Origin: Lamellibrachia columna
Lineage: Eukaryota > Annelida > Polychaeta > Sabellida > Siboglinidae
NCBI GenBank assembly: GCA_963662155.1
Contig: OY759273.1
Location: forward strand, 841,493-905,492
Direction of reading: 5' to 3'
DNA length: 64,000 bases
Shown here: positions 48,571-63,326 of the stretch, piece by piece
Position numbering within the stretch: position 1 is the first letter of the stretch
How the letters are laid out: the number at the start of each line of letters is the position of its first letter
Notes under the pieces: generated by a model
Told to the model about the DNA's origin: nothing
What the model saw: the letters and a program-made list of their open reading frames with translations, nothing else
The model's database searches: none
Position numbers and translations under genes: made by a program

Positions 48571-51500
48571 CACTAGAAACATCCCAGTGCCAGTAGCGTG
48601 TCTGTCACACTAGAAACATCCCAGCGTCTGTAGCGTGTCTGTCACACTAGAAAAATCCCAGTGCCTGTAGCGTGTCTGTCACACAAGAAACATCCAAGTG
48701 CCAGTAGCGTGTCTGCCACACTAGAAACATCCCCATGCCAGTAGCGTGTCTGTCACACTAGAAACATCCCAGTGCCTGTAGCGTGTCTGTCACACAAGAA
48801 ACATCCCCGTGCCAGAAGCGTGTGTATCACACTAGAAATATCCCAGTGCTAGTAGCTTGTCTGTCACACTAGAAACATCCCAGTGCCAGTAGGGTGTCTG
48901 CCACACTAGAAACATCCCAGTGCCAGTAGCATGTCTGCCACACTAGAAAAATCCCAGTGCCAGTAGCGTGTCTATCACACAAGAAAGATCCCAGTGCCAG
49001 TAGCGTGTCTGCCACACTAGAAACATCCCAGTGCCAGTAGCGTGTCTGCCACACTAGAAAAATCCCAGTGCTAGTAGCGTGTCTGTCACACTACAAACAT
49101 CCCAGTGCTATTAGCGTGTCTTTCAAACTAGAAACATTCCAGTGCCAGTAGCGTGTCTGTCACACTAGAAACATCCCGGTGCCAGTAGCGTGTCTTTAAC
49201 ACTAGAAAAATCCCAGTGCTAGTAGCGTGTCTGTCACACTACAAACATCCCAGTGCTATTAGCATGTCTGTCACACTAGAAGCATCCCAGTGCCAGTAGC
49301 GTGTCTGTCACATTAGAAACATCCCAGTGCCAGTAGCGTGTCTGTCACACTACAAACATCGCAGTGCTATTAGCGTGTCCGCACACTAGAAACATCCCAG
49401 TGCTAGTAGCGTATCTGTCACACTAGAAACACCCCAGTGCTAGTAGCGTGTCTCTCACACTAGTAACATCCCAGTGCCAGTAGCGTGTCTTTCACACAAG
49501 AAACATCCCAGTGCCAGTAGCGTGACTGTCACACTAGAAACATCCCAGTGCTTTTAGCGTGTCTGTCACACAAGAAACATCCCAGTGCCAGTAGCGTGTC
49601 TGTCACATTAGAAACATCCCAGTGCCAGTAGCGTGTCTGTCACACTACAAACATCGCAGTGCTATTAGCGTGTCTGCACACTAGAAACATCCCAGTGCTA
49701 GTAGCGTATCTGTCACACTAGAAACACCCCAGTGCTAGTAGCGTGTCTCTCACACTAGAAACATCCCAGTGCCAGTAGCGTGTCTGTCACACAAGAAACA
49801 TTCCAGTGCCAGTAGCGTGTCTGCCACACTAGAAACATCCCAGTGCTTTTAGCGTGTCTGTCACACAAGAAACATCCCAGTGCAAGTAGCGTGTCTGTCA
49901 CACAAGAAACATCCCAGTGCCAGTAGCGTGTCCGTCACACTAGAAACACCCCATTGCTAGTAGCGTGTCTGCCACACTAGAAACATCCTTGTGCCAGTAG
50001 CGTGTCTGTCACACAAGAAACATCCCAGTGCCAGAAGCGTGTCTATCACAATAGAAACATCCCAGTGCCAGAAGCGTGTCTGTCACACAAGAAACATCCC
50101 AGTGCCAGTAGCGTGTCTGTCACACTAGAAACATCCCAGTGCCAGTAGCGTGTCTGTCACACTAGAAACATCCCAGTGCCAGTAGCGTGTCTGTCACACT
50201 AGAAAAATCCCAGTGCTAGTAGCGTGTCTGTCACACTACAAACATCCCAGTGCTAGTAGCTTGTCTGTCACACAAGAAACATCCCAGTGCCAGTAGCGTG
50301 TCTGTCACACTAGAAACATCACAGTGTCAGTAGCGTGTCTGTCACACTAGAAAAATCCCAGTGCCAGTAGCGTGTCTGTCACACAAGAAACATCCCAGTG
50401 CTAGTAGCGTGTCTGTCACACTAGAAACATCCCAGTGCCAGTAGCGTGTCTGCCACACTAGAAAAATCCCAGTGCCAGTAGCGTGTCTGTCACACAAGAA
50501 ACATCCCAGTGCCAGTAGCGTGTCTGCCACACTAGAAACATCCAAGTGCCAGTAGCGTGTCTGTCACACAAGAAACATCCCAGTGCCAGTAGCGTTTCTC
50601 TACAACACTAGAAAAATCCCAGTGCTAGTAGCGTGTCTGTCACACTACAAACATCCCAGTGCTATTAGCGTGTCTGCACACTAGAAACATCCCAGTGCTA
50701 GTAGCGTGTCTGTCACACTAGAAACACCCCTGTGCTAGTAGCGTGTCTCTCACACTAGAAACATCCCAGTGCCAGTAGCGTGTCTGTCACACAAGAAACA
50801 TCCCAGTGCCAGTAGCGTGTCTGCCACACTAGAAACATCCCAGTGCTTTTAGAGTGTCTGTCACACAAGAAACATCCCAGTGCCAGTAGCGTGTCTGCCA
50901 CACTAGAAACATCCTAGTGCCAGTAGCGTGTCTGTCACACAAGAAACATCCCAGTGCTAGTAGCGTGTCTATCACAATAGAAACATCCCAGTGCCAGAAG
51001 TGTGTCTGTCACACAAGAAACATCCCAGTGACAGTAGCGTGTCTGTCACACTAGAAACATCCCAGTGCCAGTAGCGTGTCTGTCACACTAGAAACATCCC
51101 AGTGCCAGTAGCGTGTCTGTCACACTAGAAAAATCCCAGTGCTAGTAGTGTGTCTGTCACACTACAAACATCCCAGTGCTAGTAGCGTGTCTGTCACTCA
51201 AGAAACATCCCAGTGCTAGTAGCGTGTCTGTCACACAAGAAACATCCCAGTGCCAGTAGCGTGTCTATCACAATAGAAACATCCCAGTGCCAGAAGCGTG
51301 TTTGTCAAACAAGAAACATCCTAGTGCTTTTAGCGTGTCTGTCACACAAGAAACATCCCAGTGCCAGTAGCGTGTCTGTCACACAAGAAACATCCCAGTG
51401 CCAGTAGCGTGTCTGTCACACAAGAAACATCCCAGTGCCACTAGTGTGTCTGTCACACTAGAAACACCCCACTGCTAGTAGCGTGTCTGCCACACTAGAA

Positions 51501-52799
51501 ACATCCTAGTGCCAGTAGCGTGTCTGTCACACAAGAAACATCCCAGTGCTAGTAGCGTGTCTATCACAATAGAAACATCCCAGTGCCAGAAGTGTGTATG
51601 TCACACAAGAAACATCCCAGTGACAGTAGCGTGTCTGTCACACTAGAAACATCCCAGTGCCAGTAGCGTGTCTGTCACACTAGAAACATCCCAGTGCCAG
51701 TAGCGTGTCTGTCACACTAGAAAAATCCCAGTGTTAGTAGCGTGTCTTTCACACTATAAACATCCCAGTGCTAGTAGCTTGTCTGTCACACAAGAAACAT
51801 CCCAGTGCCAGTAGCGTGTCTGTCACACTAGAAAAATCCCAGTGCCAGTAACGTGTCTGCCACACTAGAAAAATCCCAGTGCCAGTAGCGTGTCTGTCAC
51901 ACAAGAAACATTCCAGTGGTAGTAGCATGTCTGTCACACTAGAAACATCCCAGTGCCAGTAGCGTGTCTGTCACACAAGAAACATCCCAGTGCCAGTAGC
52001 GTGTCTGCCACACTAGAGACATCCAAGTGCCAGTAGCGTGTCTGTCACACAAGAAACATCCCAGTGCCAGTAGCGTGTCTGCCACACTAGAAAAATCCCA
52101 GTGCTAGTAGCGTGTCTGCCACGCTACAAACATCCCAGTGCTATTAGCGTGTCTGTCACACTAGAAACATCCCAGTGCTTTTAGCGTGTCTGTCACACAA
52201 GAAACATCCCAGTGCAGTAGCGTGTCTGCCACACTAGAAACATCCTAGTGCCAATAGCATGTCTGTCACACAAGAAACATCCCAGTGCTAGTAGCGTGTC
52301 TATCACAATAGAAACATCCCAGTGCCAGAAGTGTGTCTGTCACACAAGAAACATCCCAGTGACAGTAGCGTGTCTGTCACACTAGAAACATCCCAGTGCC
52401 AGTAGCGTGTCTGTCACACTAGAAACATCCCAGTGCCAGTAGCGTGTCTGTCACACTAGAAAAATCCCAGTGCTAGTAGCGTGTCTGTCACACTACAAAC
52501 ATCCCAGTGCTAGTAGCGTGTCTGTCACTCAAGAAACATCCCAGTGCTAGTAACGTGTCTGTCACACTACAAACATCCCAGTGCTTGTAGCGTGTCTGTC
52601 ACACTAGAAACACCCCAGTACTAGTAGCGTGTCTGTCACACTAGAAACATCCCAGTGCCAGTAGTGTGTCTGTCACACTAGAAAAATCCCAGTGCAAGTA
52701 GCGTGTCTGTCACACTACAAACATCCCAGTGCTATTAGCGTGTCTGTCACACTAGAAGCATCCCAGTGCCAGTAGCGTGTCTGTCACACTAGAAACATC

Positions 52800-55700
52800 C
52801 CAGTGCCAGTAGCATGTTTGTCACACTACAAACATCCCAGTGCTATTAGCGTGTCTGTCACACTAGAAACATCCCAGTGCTTGTAGCGTGTCTGTCACAG
52901 AAGAAACATCCCAGTGCCAGTAGCGTGTCTGTCACACTTGAAACATCCCCGTGCCAGTAGCGTGTCTGTCACACTAGAAACATCCCAGTGCCTGTAGCGT
53001 GTCTGTCACACAAGAAACATCCCCGTGCCAGTAGCGTGTCTGTCACACTAGAAACATCCCAGTGCTAGTAGCGTGTCTGTCACACTAGAAACATTCCAGT
53101 GCCAGTAGCGTGTCTGTCACACTAGAAAAATCCCAGTGCCAGTAGCGTGTCTGTCACACAAGAAACATCCCAGTGCCAGTAGCGTGTCTGCCACACTAGA
53201 AAAATCCCAGTGCCAGTAGCGTGTCTTTCACACAAGAAACATCCCAGTGCCAGTAACGTGTCTGCCACACTAGAAACATCCCAGTGCCAGTAGCTTGTCT
53301 GTCACACAAGAAACATCCCAGTGCCAGTAGCGTGTCTGTCACACAAGAAACATCCCAGTACCAGTAGCGTGTCTGTCACACTAGAAAAATCCCAGTGCTA
53401 GTAGCGTGTCTGTCACACTACAAACATCCCAGTGCTATTAGCGTGTCTGTCACACTAGAAGCATCCCAGTGCCAGTAGCGTGTCTGTCACACTAGAGACA
53501 TCCCAGTGCCAGTAGCATGTTTGTCACACTACAAACATCCCAGTGCTATTAGCGTGTCTGTCACACTAGAAACATCCCAGTGCCTTTAGCGTGTCTGTCA
53601 CAGAAGAAACATCCCAGTGCCAGTAGCGTGTCTGTCACACTTGAAACATCCCCGTGCCAGTAGCGTGTCTGTCACACTAGAAACATCCCAGTGCCTGTAG
53701 CGTGTCTGTCACACAAGAAACATCCCCGTGCCAGTAGCGTGTCTGTCACACTAGAAACATCCCAGTGCTAGTAGCGTGTCTGTCACACTAGAAACATCCC
53801 AGTGTCAGTAGCGTGTCTGCCACACTAGAGAAATCCCAGTGCCAGTAGCGTGTCTGTCACACAAGAAACATCCCAGTGCCAGTAGCGTGTCTGCCACACT
53901 AGAAAAATCCCAGTGCCAGTAGCGTGTCTGTCACACAAGATACATCCCAATACCAGTAGCGTGTCTGCCACACTAGAAACATCCCAGTGGCAGTAGCTTG
54001 TCTGTCACACAAGAAACATCCCAGTGCCAGTAGCGTGTCTGTCACACAAGAAACATCCCAGTTCCAGTAGCGTGTCTGTCACACTAGAAAAATCCCAGTG
54101 CTAGTAGCGTGTCTGTCGCACTACAAACATCCCAGTGCTATTAGCGTGTCTGTCACACTAGAAGCATCCCAGTGTCAGTAGCGTGTCTGTCACACTAGAA
54201 ACATCCCAGTGCCAGTAGCGTGTCTGTCACACTACAAACATCTTAGTGCTATTAGCGTGTCTGCACACTAGAAACATCCCAGTGTTAGTAGCGTGTCTTT
54301 CACACTAGAAACACCCTAGTGCTAGTAGCGTGTCTGTCACACTAGAAACATCCCAGTGCCTGTAGCGTGTCTGTCACACAAGAAACATCCCAGTGCCGGT
54401 AGCCTGTCTGTCACATTAGAAACATCCCAGTGCCAGTAGCGTGTCTGTCACACAAGAAACATCCCAGTGCTAATAGCTCGTCTATCACACTAGAAACATC
54501 CCAGTGCCTGTAGCGTGTCTGTCACACTAGAAACATCCCAGTGCCTGTAGCGTGTCTGTCACACAAGAAACATCCCAGCGCCAGTAGCGTGTCTGTCACA
54601 CAAGAAACATCCCAGTGCCAGTAGCGTGTCTGCCACACTAGAAACATCCCAGTGCTAGTAGCGTGTCTGTCACACAAGAAACATCCCAGTGCCAGTAGCG
54701 TGTCTCTCACACAAGAAACATCCCAGTGCCAGTAGCGTCTCTGTCACCCAAAAACATCCCAGTGCCAGTAGCGTGTCTGTAACAATAGAAACACCCCAGT
54801 GCTAGTAGCGTGTCTGCCACACTAGAAACATCCCAGTGCAAGTAGCGTGTCTGTCACACAAGAAATATCCCAGTGCCAGTAGCGTGTCTATCACAATAGA
54901 AACATCCCAGTGCCAGTAGCGTGTCTGTCACACAAGAAACATCCCAGTGCCAGTAGGGTGTCTATCACAATAGAAACATCCCAGTGCCAGTAGCGTGTCT
55001 GTCACACAAGAAACATCCCAGTGCTAGTAGCGTGTCTGTCACACAAGAAACATCCCAGTGGCAGTAGCGTGTCTATCACAATAGAAACATCCCAGTGCCA
55101 GTAGCGTGTCTGTCACACAAGAAACATCCCAGTGCCAGTAGCGTGTCTGTCACAATAGAAACATCCCAGTGCCAGTAGCGTGTCTGCCATACTAGAAACA
55201 TCCCAGTGCCAGTAGCGTGTCTGTCACAATAGAAACATCCCAGTGCCAGTAGCGTGTCTGTCACACTACAAACATCCCAGTGCTATTAGCGTGTCTGTCA
55301 CACTAGAAGCATCCCAGTGCCAGTAGCGTGTCTGTCACACTAGAAACATCCCAGTGCCAGTAGCATGTTTGTCACACTACAAACATCCCAGTGCTATTAG
55401 CGTGTCTGTCACACTAGAAACATCCCAGTGCTTGTAGCGTGTCTGTCACAGAAGAAACATCCCAGTGCCAGTAGCGTGTCTGTCACACTTGAAACATCCC
55501 CGTGCCAGTAGCGTGTCTGTCACACTAGAAACATCCCAGTGCCTGTAGCGTGTCTGTCACACAAGAAACATCCCCGTGCTAGTAGCGTGTCTGTCACACT
55601 AGAAACATCCCAGTGCTAGTAGCGTGTCTGTCACACTAGAAACATTCCAGTGCCAGTAGCGTGTCTGCCACACTAGAAAAATCCCAGTGCCAGTAGCGTG

Positions 55701-56120
55701 TCTGTCACACAAGAAACATCCCAGTGCCAGTAGCGTGTCTGCCACACTAGAAAAATCCCAGTGCCAGTAGCGTGTCTTTCACACAAGAAACATCCCAGTG
55801 CCAGTAACGTGTCTGCCACACTAGAAACATCCCAGTGCCAGTAGCTTGTCTGTCACACAAGAAACATCCCAGTGCCAGTAGCGTGTCTGTCACACAAGAA
55901 ACATCCCAGTACCAGTAGCGTGTCTGTCACACTAGAAAAATCCCAGTGCTAGTAGCGTGTCTGTCACACTACAAACATCCAATGCTATTAGCGTGTCTGT
56001 CACACTAGAAGCATCCCAGTGCCAGTAGCGTGTCTGTCACACTAGAGACATCCCAGTGCCAGTAGCATGTTTGTCACACTACAAACATCCCAGTGCTATT
56101 AGCGTGTCTGTCACACTAGA
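52800..56120. repeat. Satellite blocks duplicated with about 2.55 kb offset
   Basis: The GTAGCATGTTTGTCACACTAC monomer with following CACAGAAGAAAC and CTTGAAACATCCCCG units occurs near 52810 and 53515 and again near 55360 and 56065. This shows a unit of about 2.55 kb that itself contains a 0.7-kb repeat. Confidence 0.85.
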
Positions 56121-59100
56121 AACATCCCAGTGCCTTTAGCGTGTCTGTCACAGAAGAAACATCCCAGTGCCAGTAGCGTGTCTGTCACACTTGAAACATC
56201 CCCGTGCCAGTAGCGTGTCTGTCACACTAGAAACATCCCAGTGCCTGTAGCGTGTCTGTCACACAAGAAACATCCCCGTGCCAGTAGCGTGTCTGTCACA
56301 CTAGAAACATCCCAGTGTCAGTAGCGTGTCTGTCACACTAGAAAAATCCCAGTGCCAGTAGCGTGTCTGTCACACAAGAAACATCCCAGTGCCAGTAGCG
56401 TGTCTGCCACACTAGAAAAATCCCAGTGCCAGTAGCGTGTCTGTCACACAAGATACATCCCAATACCAGTAGCGTGTCTGCCACACTAGAAACATCCCAG
56501 TGGCAGTAGCTTGTCTGTCACACAAGAAACATCCCAGTGCCAGTAGCGTGTCTGTCACACAAGAAACATCCCAGTTCCAGTAGCGTGTCTGTCACACTAG
56601 AAAAATCCCAGTGCTAGTAGCGTGTCTGTCGCACTACAAACATCCCAGTGCTATTAGCGTGTCTGTCACACTAGAAGCATCCCAGTGTCAGTAGCGTGTC
56701 TGTCACACTAGAAACATCCCAGTGCCAGTAGCGTGTCTGTCACACTACAAACATCCCAGTGCTATTAGCGTGTCTGCACACTAGAAACATCCCAGTGTTA
56801 GTAGCGTGTCTTTCACACTAGAAACACCCTAGTGCTAGTAGCGTGTCTGTCACACTAGAAACATCCCAGTGCCTGTAGCGTGTCTGTCACACAAGAAACA
56901 TCCCAGTGCCGGTAGCCTGTCTGTCACATTAGAAACATCCCAGTGCCAGTAGCGTGTCTGTCACACAAGAAACATCCCAGTGCTAATAGCGCGTCTATCA
57001 CACTAGAAACATCCCAGTGCCTGTAGCGTGTCTGTCACACTAGAAACATCCCAGTGCCTGTAGCGTGTCTGTCACACAAGAAACATCCCAGCGCCAGTAG
57101 CGTGTCTGTCACACAAGAAACATCCCAGTGCCAGTAGCGTGTCTGCCACACTAGAAACATCCCAGTGCTAGTAGCGTGTCTGTCACACAAGAAACATCCC
57201 AGTGCCAGTAGCGTGTCTCTCACACAAGAAACATCCCAGTGCCAGTAGCGTCTCTGTCACCCAAAAACATCCCAGTGCCAGTAGCGTGTCTGTAACAATA
57301 GAAACACCCCAGTGCTAGTAGCGTGTCTGCCACACTAGAAACATCCCAGTGCAAGTAGCGTGTCTGTCACACAAGAAATATCCCAGTGCCAGTAGCGTGT
57401 CTATCACAATAGAAACATCCCAGTGCCAGTAGCGTGTCTGTCACACAAGAAACATCCCAGTGCCAGTAGGGTGTCTATCACAATAGAAACATCCCAGTGC
57501 CAGTAGCGTGTCTGTCACACAAGAAACATCCCAGTGCTAGTAGCGTGTCTGTCACACAAGAAACATCCCAGTGGCAGTAGCGTGTCTATCACAATAGAAA
57601 CATCCCAGTGCCAGTAGCGTGTCTGTCACACAAGAAACATCCCAGTGCCAGTAGCGTGTCTGTCACAATAGAAACATCCCAGTGCCAGTAGCGTGTCTGC
57701 CATACTAGAAATATCCCAGTGCTAGTAGCGTGTCTGTCACACAAGAAACATCCCAGTGCCAGTAGCGTGTCTGTCACACAAGAAACATCCCAGTGCCAAT
57801 AGCGTGTCTGTCACACTACAAACATCCCAGTGCTATTAGCGTGTCTGCACACTAGAAACATCCCAGTGCTAGTAGCGTGTCTGCCACACTAGAAACATCC
57901 CAGTGCCAGTAGCGTGTCTGCCACACTAGAAAAATCCCAGTGCTAGTAGCGTGTTTGTCACACTACAAACATCCCAGTGCTATTAGCGTGTCTGTCACAC
58001 TAGAAACATCCCAGTGCCTTTAGCGTGTCTGTCACAGAGGAAACATCCCAGTGCCAGTAGCGTGTCTGTCACACTTGAAACATCCCCGTGCCAGTAGCGT
58101 GTCTGTCACACTAGAAACATCCCAGTGCCTGTAGCGTGTCTGTCACACAAGAAACATCCCCGTGCCAGTAGCGTGTCTGTCACACTAGAAACATCCCAGT
58201 GCTAGTAGTGTGTCTGTCACACTAGAAACATCCCAGTGTCAGTAGCGTGTCTGCCACACTAGAAAAATCCCAGTGCCAGTAGCGTGTCTGTCACACAAGA
58301 AACATCCCAGTGCCAGTAGCGTGTCTGCCACACTAGAAAAATCCCAGTGCCAGTAGCGTGTCTGTCACACAAGAAACATCCCAGTGCCAGTAGCGTGTCT
58401 GCCACACTTGAAACATCCCAGTGGCAGTAGCTTGTCTGTCACACAAGAAACATCCCAGTGCCAGTAGCGTGTCTGTCACACAAGAAACATCCCAGTGCCA
58501 GTAGCGTGTCTGTCACACTAGAAAAATCCCAGTGCTAGTAGCGTGTCTGTCGCACTACAAACATCCCAGTGCTATTAGCGTGTCTGTCACACTAGAAGCA
58601 TCCCAGTGTCAGTAGCGTGTCTGTCACACTAGAAACATCCCAGTGCCAGTAGCGTGTCTGTCACACTACAAACATCCCAGTGCTATTAGCGTGTCTGCAC
58701 ACTAGAAACATCCCAGTGTTAGTAGCGTGTCTTTCACACTAGAAACACCCTAGTGCTAGTAGCGTGTCTGTCACACTAGAAACATCCCAGTGCCTGTAGC
58801 GTGTCTGTCACACAAGAAACATCCCAGTGCCGGTAGCGTGTCTGTCACATTAGAAACATCCCAGTGCCAGTAGCGTGTCTGTCACACAAGAAACATCCCA
58901 GTGCTAGTAGCGCGTCTGTCACACTAGAAACATCCCAGTGCCTGTAGCGTGTCTGTCACACTAGAAACATCCCAGTGCCTGTAGCGTGTCTGTCACACAA
59001 GAAACATCCCAGTGCCAGTAGCGTGTCTGTCACACAAGAAACATCCCAGTGCCAGTAGCGTGTCTGCCACACTAGAAACATCCCAGTGCTAGTAGCGTGT

Positions 59101-61646
59101 CTGTCACACAAGAAACATCCCAGTGCCAGTAGCGTGTCTCTCACACAAGAAACATCCCAGTGCCAGTAGCGTGTCTGTCACCCAAAAACATCCCAGTGCC
59201 AGTAGCGTGTCTGTAACACTAGAAACACCCCAGTGCTAGTAGCGTGTCTGCCACACTAGAAACATCCCAGTGCCAGTAGCGTGTCTTTCACACAAGAAAT
59301 ATCCCAGTGCCAGTAGCGTGTCTATCACAATAGAAACATCCCAGTGCCAGTAGCGTGTCTGTCACACAAGAAACATCCCAGTGCCAGTAGCGTGTCTATC
59401 ACAATAGAAACATCCCAGTGCCAGTAGCGTGTCTGTCACACAAGAAACATCCCAGTGCTAGTAGCGTGTCTGTCACACAAGAAACATCACAGTGGCAGTA
59501 GCGTGTCTATCACAATAGAAACATCCCAGTGCCAGTAGCGTGTCTGTCACACAAGAAACATCCCAGTGCCAGTAGCGTGTCTGTCACAATAGGAACATCC
59601 CAGTGCCAGTAGCGTGTCTGCCATACTAGAAACATCCCAGTGCTAGTAGCGTGTCTGTCACACAAGAAACATCCCAGTGCCAGTAGCGTGTCTGTCACAC
59701 AAGAAACATCCCAGTGCCAGTAGCGTGTCTGTCACACAAAAACATCCCAGTGCCAGTAGCGTGTCTGTCACACTAGAAACACCCCAGTGCTAGTAGCGTG
59801 TCTGCCACACTAGAATCATCACAGTGCCAGTAGCGTGTCTGTCACACAAGAAATATCCCATTGCCAGTAGCGTGTCTATAACAATAGAAACATCCCAGTG
59901 GCAGTAGCGTGTCTGTCACACAAGAAACATCCCAGAGCCAGTAGCGTGTCTGTCACACTAGAAACATCCCAGTGCCAGTAGCTTGTCTGTCACACTAGAA
60001 ACATCCCAGTGCCAGTAGCGTGTCTGTCACACTAGAAAAATCCCAGTGCTAGTAGCGTGTCTGTCACACTACAAACATCCCAGTGCTAGTAGCGTGTCTG
60101 TCACACAAGAAACATCCCAGTGCTAGTAGCGTGTATGTCACACTAGAAACATCCCAGTGCCAGTAGTGTGTATGTCACACTAGAAACATCCCAGTGCTAG
60201 TAGCGAGTCTGTCACACTAGAAACATCCCAGTGCTAGTAGCGTGTCTTTCACACTAGAAACATCCCAGTGCTAGTAACGTGTCTGTAACACTAGAAACAT
60301 CCCAGTGCTAGTAGCGTGTCTGTCACACTACAAACATCCCAGTGCTATTAGCGTGTCTGCACACTAGAAACATCCCAGTGCTAGTAGCGAGTCTGTCACA
60401 CTAGAAACATCCCACTGCTAGTAGCGTGTCTGTCACACTAGAAACATCCCAGTGCTATTAGCGTGTTTGTCACACTAGAAACATCCCAGTGATAGTAGCG
60501 TGTTTGTCAAACTAGAAACATGCCAGTGCCAGTAGCGTGTCTGTCACACCAGAAACATCCCAGTGATAGTAGCGTGTCTGTCACTCTAGAAACATCCCAG
60601 AAGGAGTAGTGTGTCTGTCACACTAGAAATATCCCAGTGCCAGTAGCGTGTCTTTCACACTAGAAACATCCCAGTGCCAGTAGCGTGTCTGTCACACAAT
60701 AAACATCCCAGTGCCAGTAGCTTGTCTGTCACACAAGAATCATCCCAGTGCCAGTAGCCTGTCTGTCACACTAGAAACATCCCAGTGCCAGTAGCGTGTC
60801 TGTCACACTAGAAACATCCCAGTGCCAGTAGCGTGTCTTTCACACTAGAAACATCCCAGTGCCAGTAGCGTGTCTGTCACACAAGAAACACCCCAGTGCC
60901 AGTAGCGTGTCTGTCACACTAGAAACATCCCAGTGCCAGTAGCGTGTCTTTCACACTAGAAACATCCCAGTGCCAGTAGCGTGTCTGTCACACAAGAAAC
61001 ATCCCAGTGCCAGTAGCGTATATGTCACACTAGAAACATCCCAGTGCCAGTAGCGTTTCTGTCACACAAGAAACATCCCTGTGGCAGTAGCGTGTCTGTC
61101 ACACAAGAAACGTCCCAGTGCCAGTAGCGTGTCTGTCACACAAGAAACATCCCAGTGCCAGTAGCGTATATGTCACACAAGAAACGTCCCAGTGCCAGTA
61201 GCGTGTCTGTCACACAAGAAACATCCCAGTGCCAGTAGCGTGTCTGTCACACAAGAAACGTCCCAGTGCCAGTAGCGTGTCTGTCACACAAGAAACATCC
61301 CAGTGCCAGTAGCGTATATGTCACACAAGAAACGTCCCAGTGCCAGTAGCGTGTCTGTCACACAAGGAACATCCCATTGCCAGTAGCGTATATGTCACAC
61401 TAGAAACATCCCAGTGCCAGTAGCGTGTCTGTCACACAAGAAACGTCCCAGTGCCAGTAGCGTGTCTGTCACACAAGAAACGTCCCAGTGCCAGTAGCGT
61501 GTCTGTCACACAAGAAACATCCCTGTGGCAGTAGCGTGTCTGTCACACAAGAAACGTCCCAGTGCCAGTAGCGTGTCTGTCACACAAGAAACATCCCAGT
61601 GCCAGTAGCGTGTCTGTCACACAAGAAACATCCCATTGCCAGTAGC

Positions 61647-62240
61647 AAGACATACCGTGCTGCGCGACGTTGACTTATTTCTAATTGATATATTTGTGTT
61701 TGTGAATCTAAGCTGTAGGGGAAGGCAGTTTTAGTTGAGCCATTTTTCATTCTCTTTGATATGTACTGCACAATCATATTCATAAGGCAATATTGTTTTT
61801 ACTCACATAAATTATGCTTATTAGTAGATAATGTTATACCAAAATAATATATCTAATATGAATAGATAATTATATGCAGCTGATTCAAATAGGGTTTGTA
61901 AGCTGGCTCAACAAACACTTGGTGTGGGGTAAGTTGTGCCACACTGTAGCGTAAGTTGGGTAAATGCTTTATTTGTATAATTTACGTAGGCCTTGTACTA
62001 AAATTCCATAACAACTCTGCCAATACATCTACCCAATGTGCACAACAGGTTTCTGATAAGGGCAAAGTAGGCTTTAATTTTATTTTGATGGATGGAGCTT
62101 GTAAGTTTCTGCGAAGGACGCCTAACGATATATTTGCTTTTGATGAGATGTTATTTGTATGGGTATGGCACTGAAGATCTGAAGTTATTGTAGCATCGAG
62201 ATATTTAGCTTACGAGACAGTTTTTTATATTTGACCATTT
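61647..62240. other. AT-rich single-copy DNA, duplicate of 5488-6081
   Basis: Same sequence as the left copy, with T at 61791 and A at 62125 where the left copy has C. No gene recognised. Confidence 0.6.
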
Positions 62241-62316
62241 ATATTTGACCATGAAGCATATATTTGACCATGAAGCATATATTTGACCATGAAGCATATA
62301 TTTGACCGTGAAGCAT
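62241..62316. repeat. 19-bp tandem repeat, 4 copies (duplicate)
   Basis: Same four units as 6082-6157, with the same substitution in the last. Confidence 0.9.
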
Positions 62317-62402
62317 ATACTTGTCAAGGATTTATGGTTCTGATTATTCATATTACGTGACATTTTTGAGGATGGAACTCCATTTTCAATGATAACTCCC
62401 AT

Positions 62403-63278
62403 TTTGTATGTTTATCCAAATTCTCCTGGAACACAGCAGCATTAGATTTGCATTTATGAGCTACAAACATTAAAGTGTCATCTGCAAATAACCTAATTGT
62501 ATATGTTATTTTATTAGGAATATAATTTATATAAAAGAGGTCCTTGTTATTTATAAGGTTTCAGATTGTGTAGGAGTTCATAACTTTCGGTTATTTATAT
62601 ATCTGGCATTTCTGTAAATGTTGAGTTATGTAGCAGTTCAGTTATTACAGGTGAGGAGTCATTGGTAAAAACAGACTTAAACTGATGGTTCAGGATTTCT
62701 GCTTTGTATGAAAGATTTGAATGTGATATACCATTTTGTTTTAGACGTGATACGCCTGCGTTGTTTGAGTAACAGTGTTTCATGTATGTCCAAAATCTCT
62801 TTGCACATCCTTGTTGTTGTTGAATGTCATCAGTAGAAGTAATACTTTCATTGACATACTTCCAGTAAGCATTTCTAAGTTGCTATTGTATATTTTGTTT
62901 TATATATTTGTATTGTTAGGTGTGTTTACGCCTTTTATACATTCTGTCCCTCTTTTGCGTCAGTTTTGTTTTTTAGTTTTGAAGTATCAAAGGATACCCA
63001 TTCCTAATCCCAGTAGATCTTGAGGGAAAATACAAATCAAATCCTTTGATTATGTTGCCCCGGATTGTACACAACAAATGGTTTGCACTCCTTTGTCCAT
63101 AGGACAAGTTCTGAATAGCAGCAGTCGTTGTATGAGATGCCTCGTATTATTTCTGTTCTAATTGATATTAGTAGGGTTGTTGGTGATCATTAAATCTAAG
63201 ATGTTATCTCCTCTTGTTGGCTTGTCTATGTTCCCTCATGTATCCATTAGTTTCTCATGTATGAGGCTGACATTTTCC
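62403..63278 (-). mobile_element. Decayed LINE ORF2 (duplicate copy)
   Basis: Second copy of the relic at 6244-7119. The FADD motif is at 62477-62488, and the same internal deletion, stops and frameshifts are present, so the decay came before the duplication and this is not a separate retrotransposition event. Confidence 0.85.
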
Positions 63279-63326
63279 ATGCGTACCCGGGGGCCCATGA
63301 TGATAGTTCGAAAAATGAAAGACCAA

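Larger units (their letters stand above)
19903..61646. repeat. 37-bp satellite array, main block (about 41.7 kb)
   Basis: Same monomer as the left array, about 1130 copies, without any interrupting gene, transposon or inversion that I can see; all copies face the same way. Monomer variants occur in recurring order (an A-rich GAAAAATCCC unit with GCTAGTAG, then CTACAAACATCC with GCTATTAG, then CTAGAAGCATCC), giving short-range trimers. These are nested in longer duplicated blocks listed separately. The end at 61646 is identical to the edge at 5487. Confidence 0.97.
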
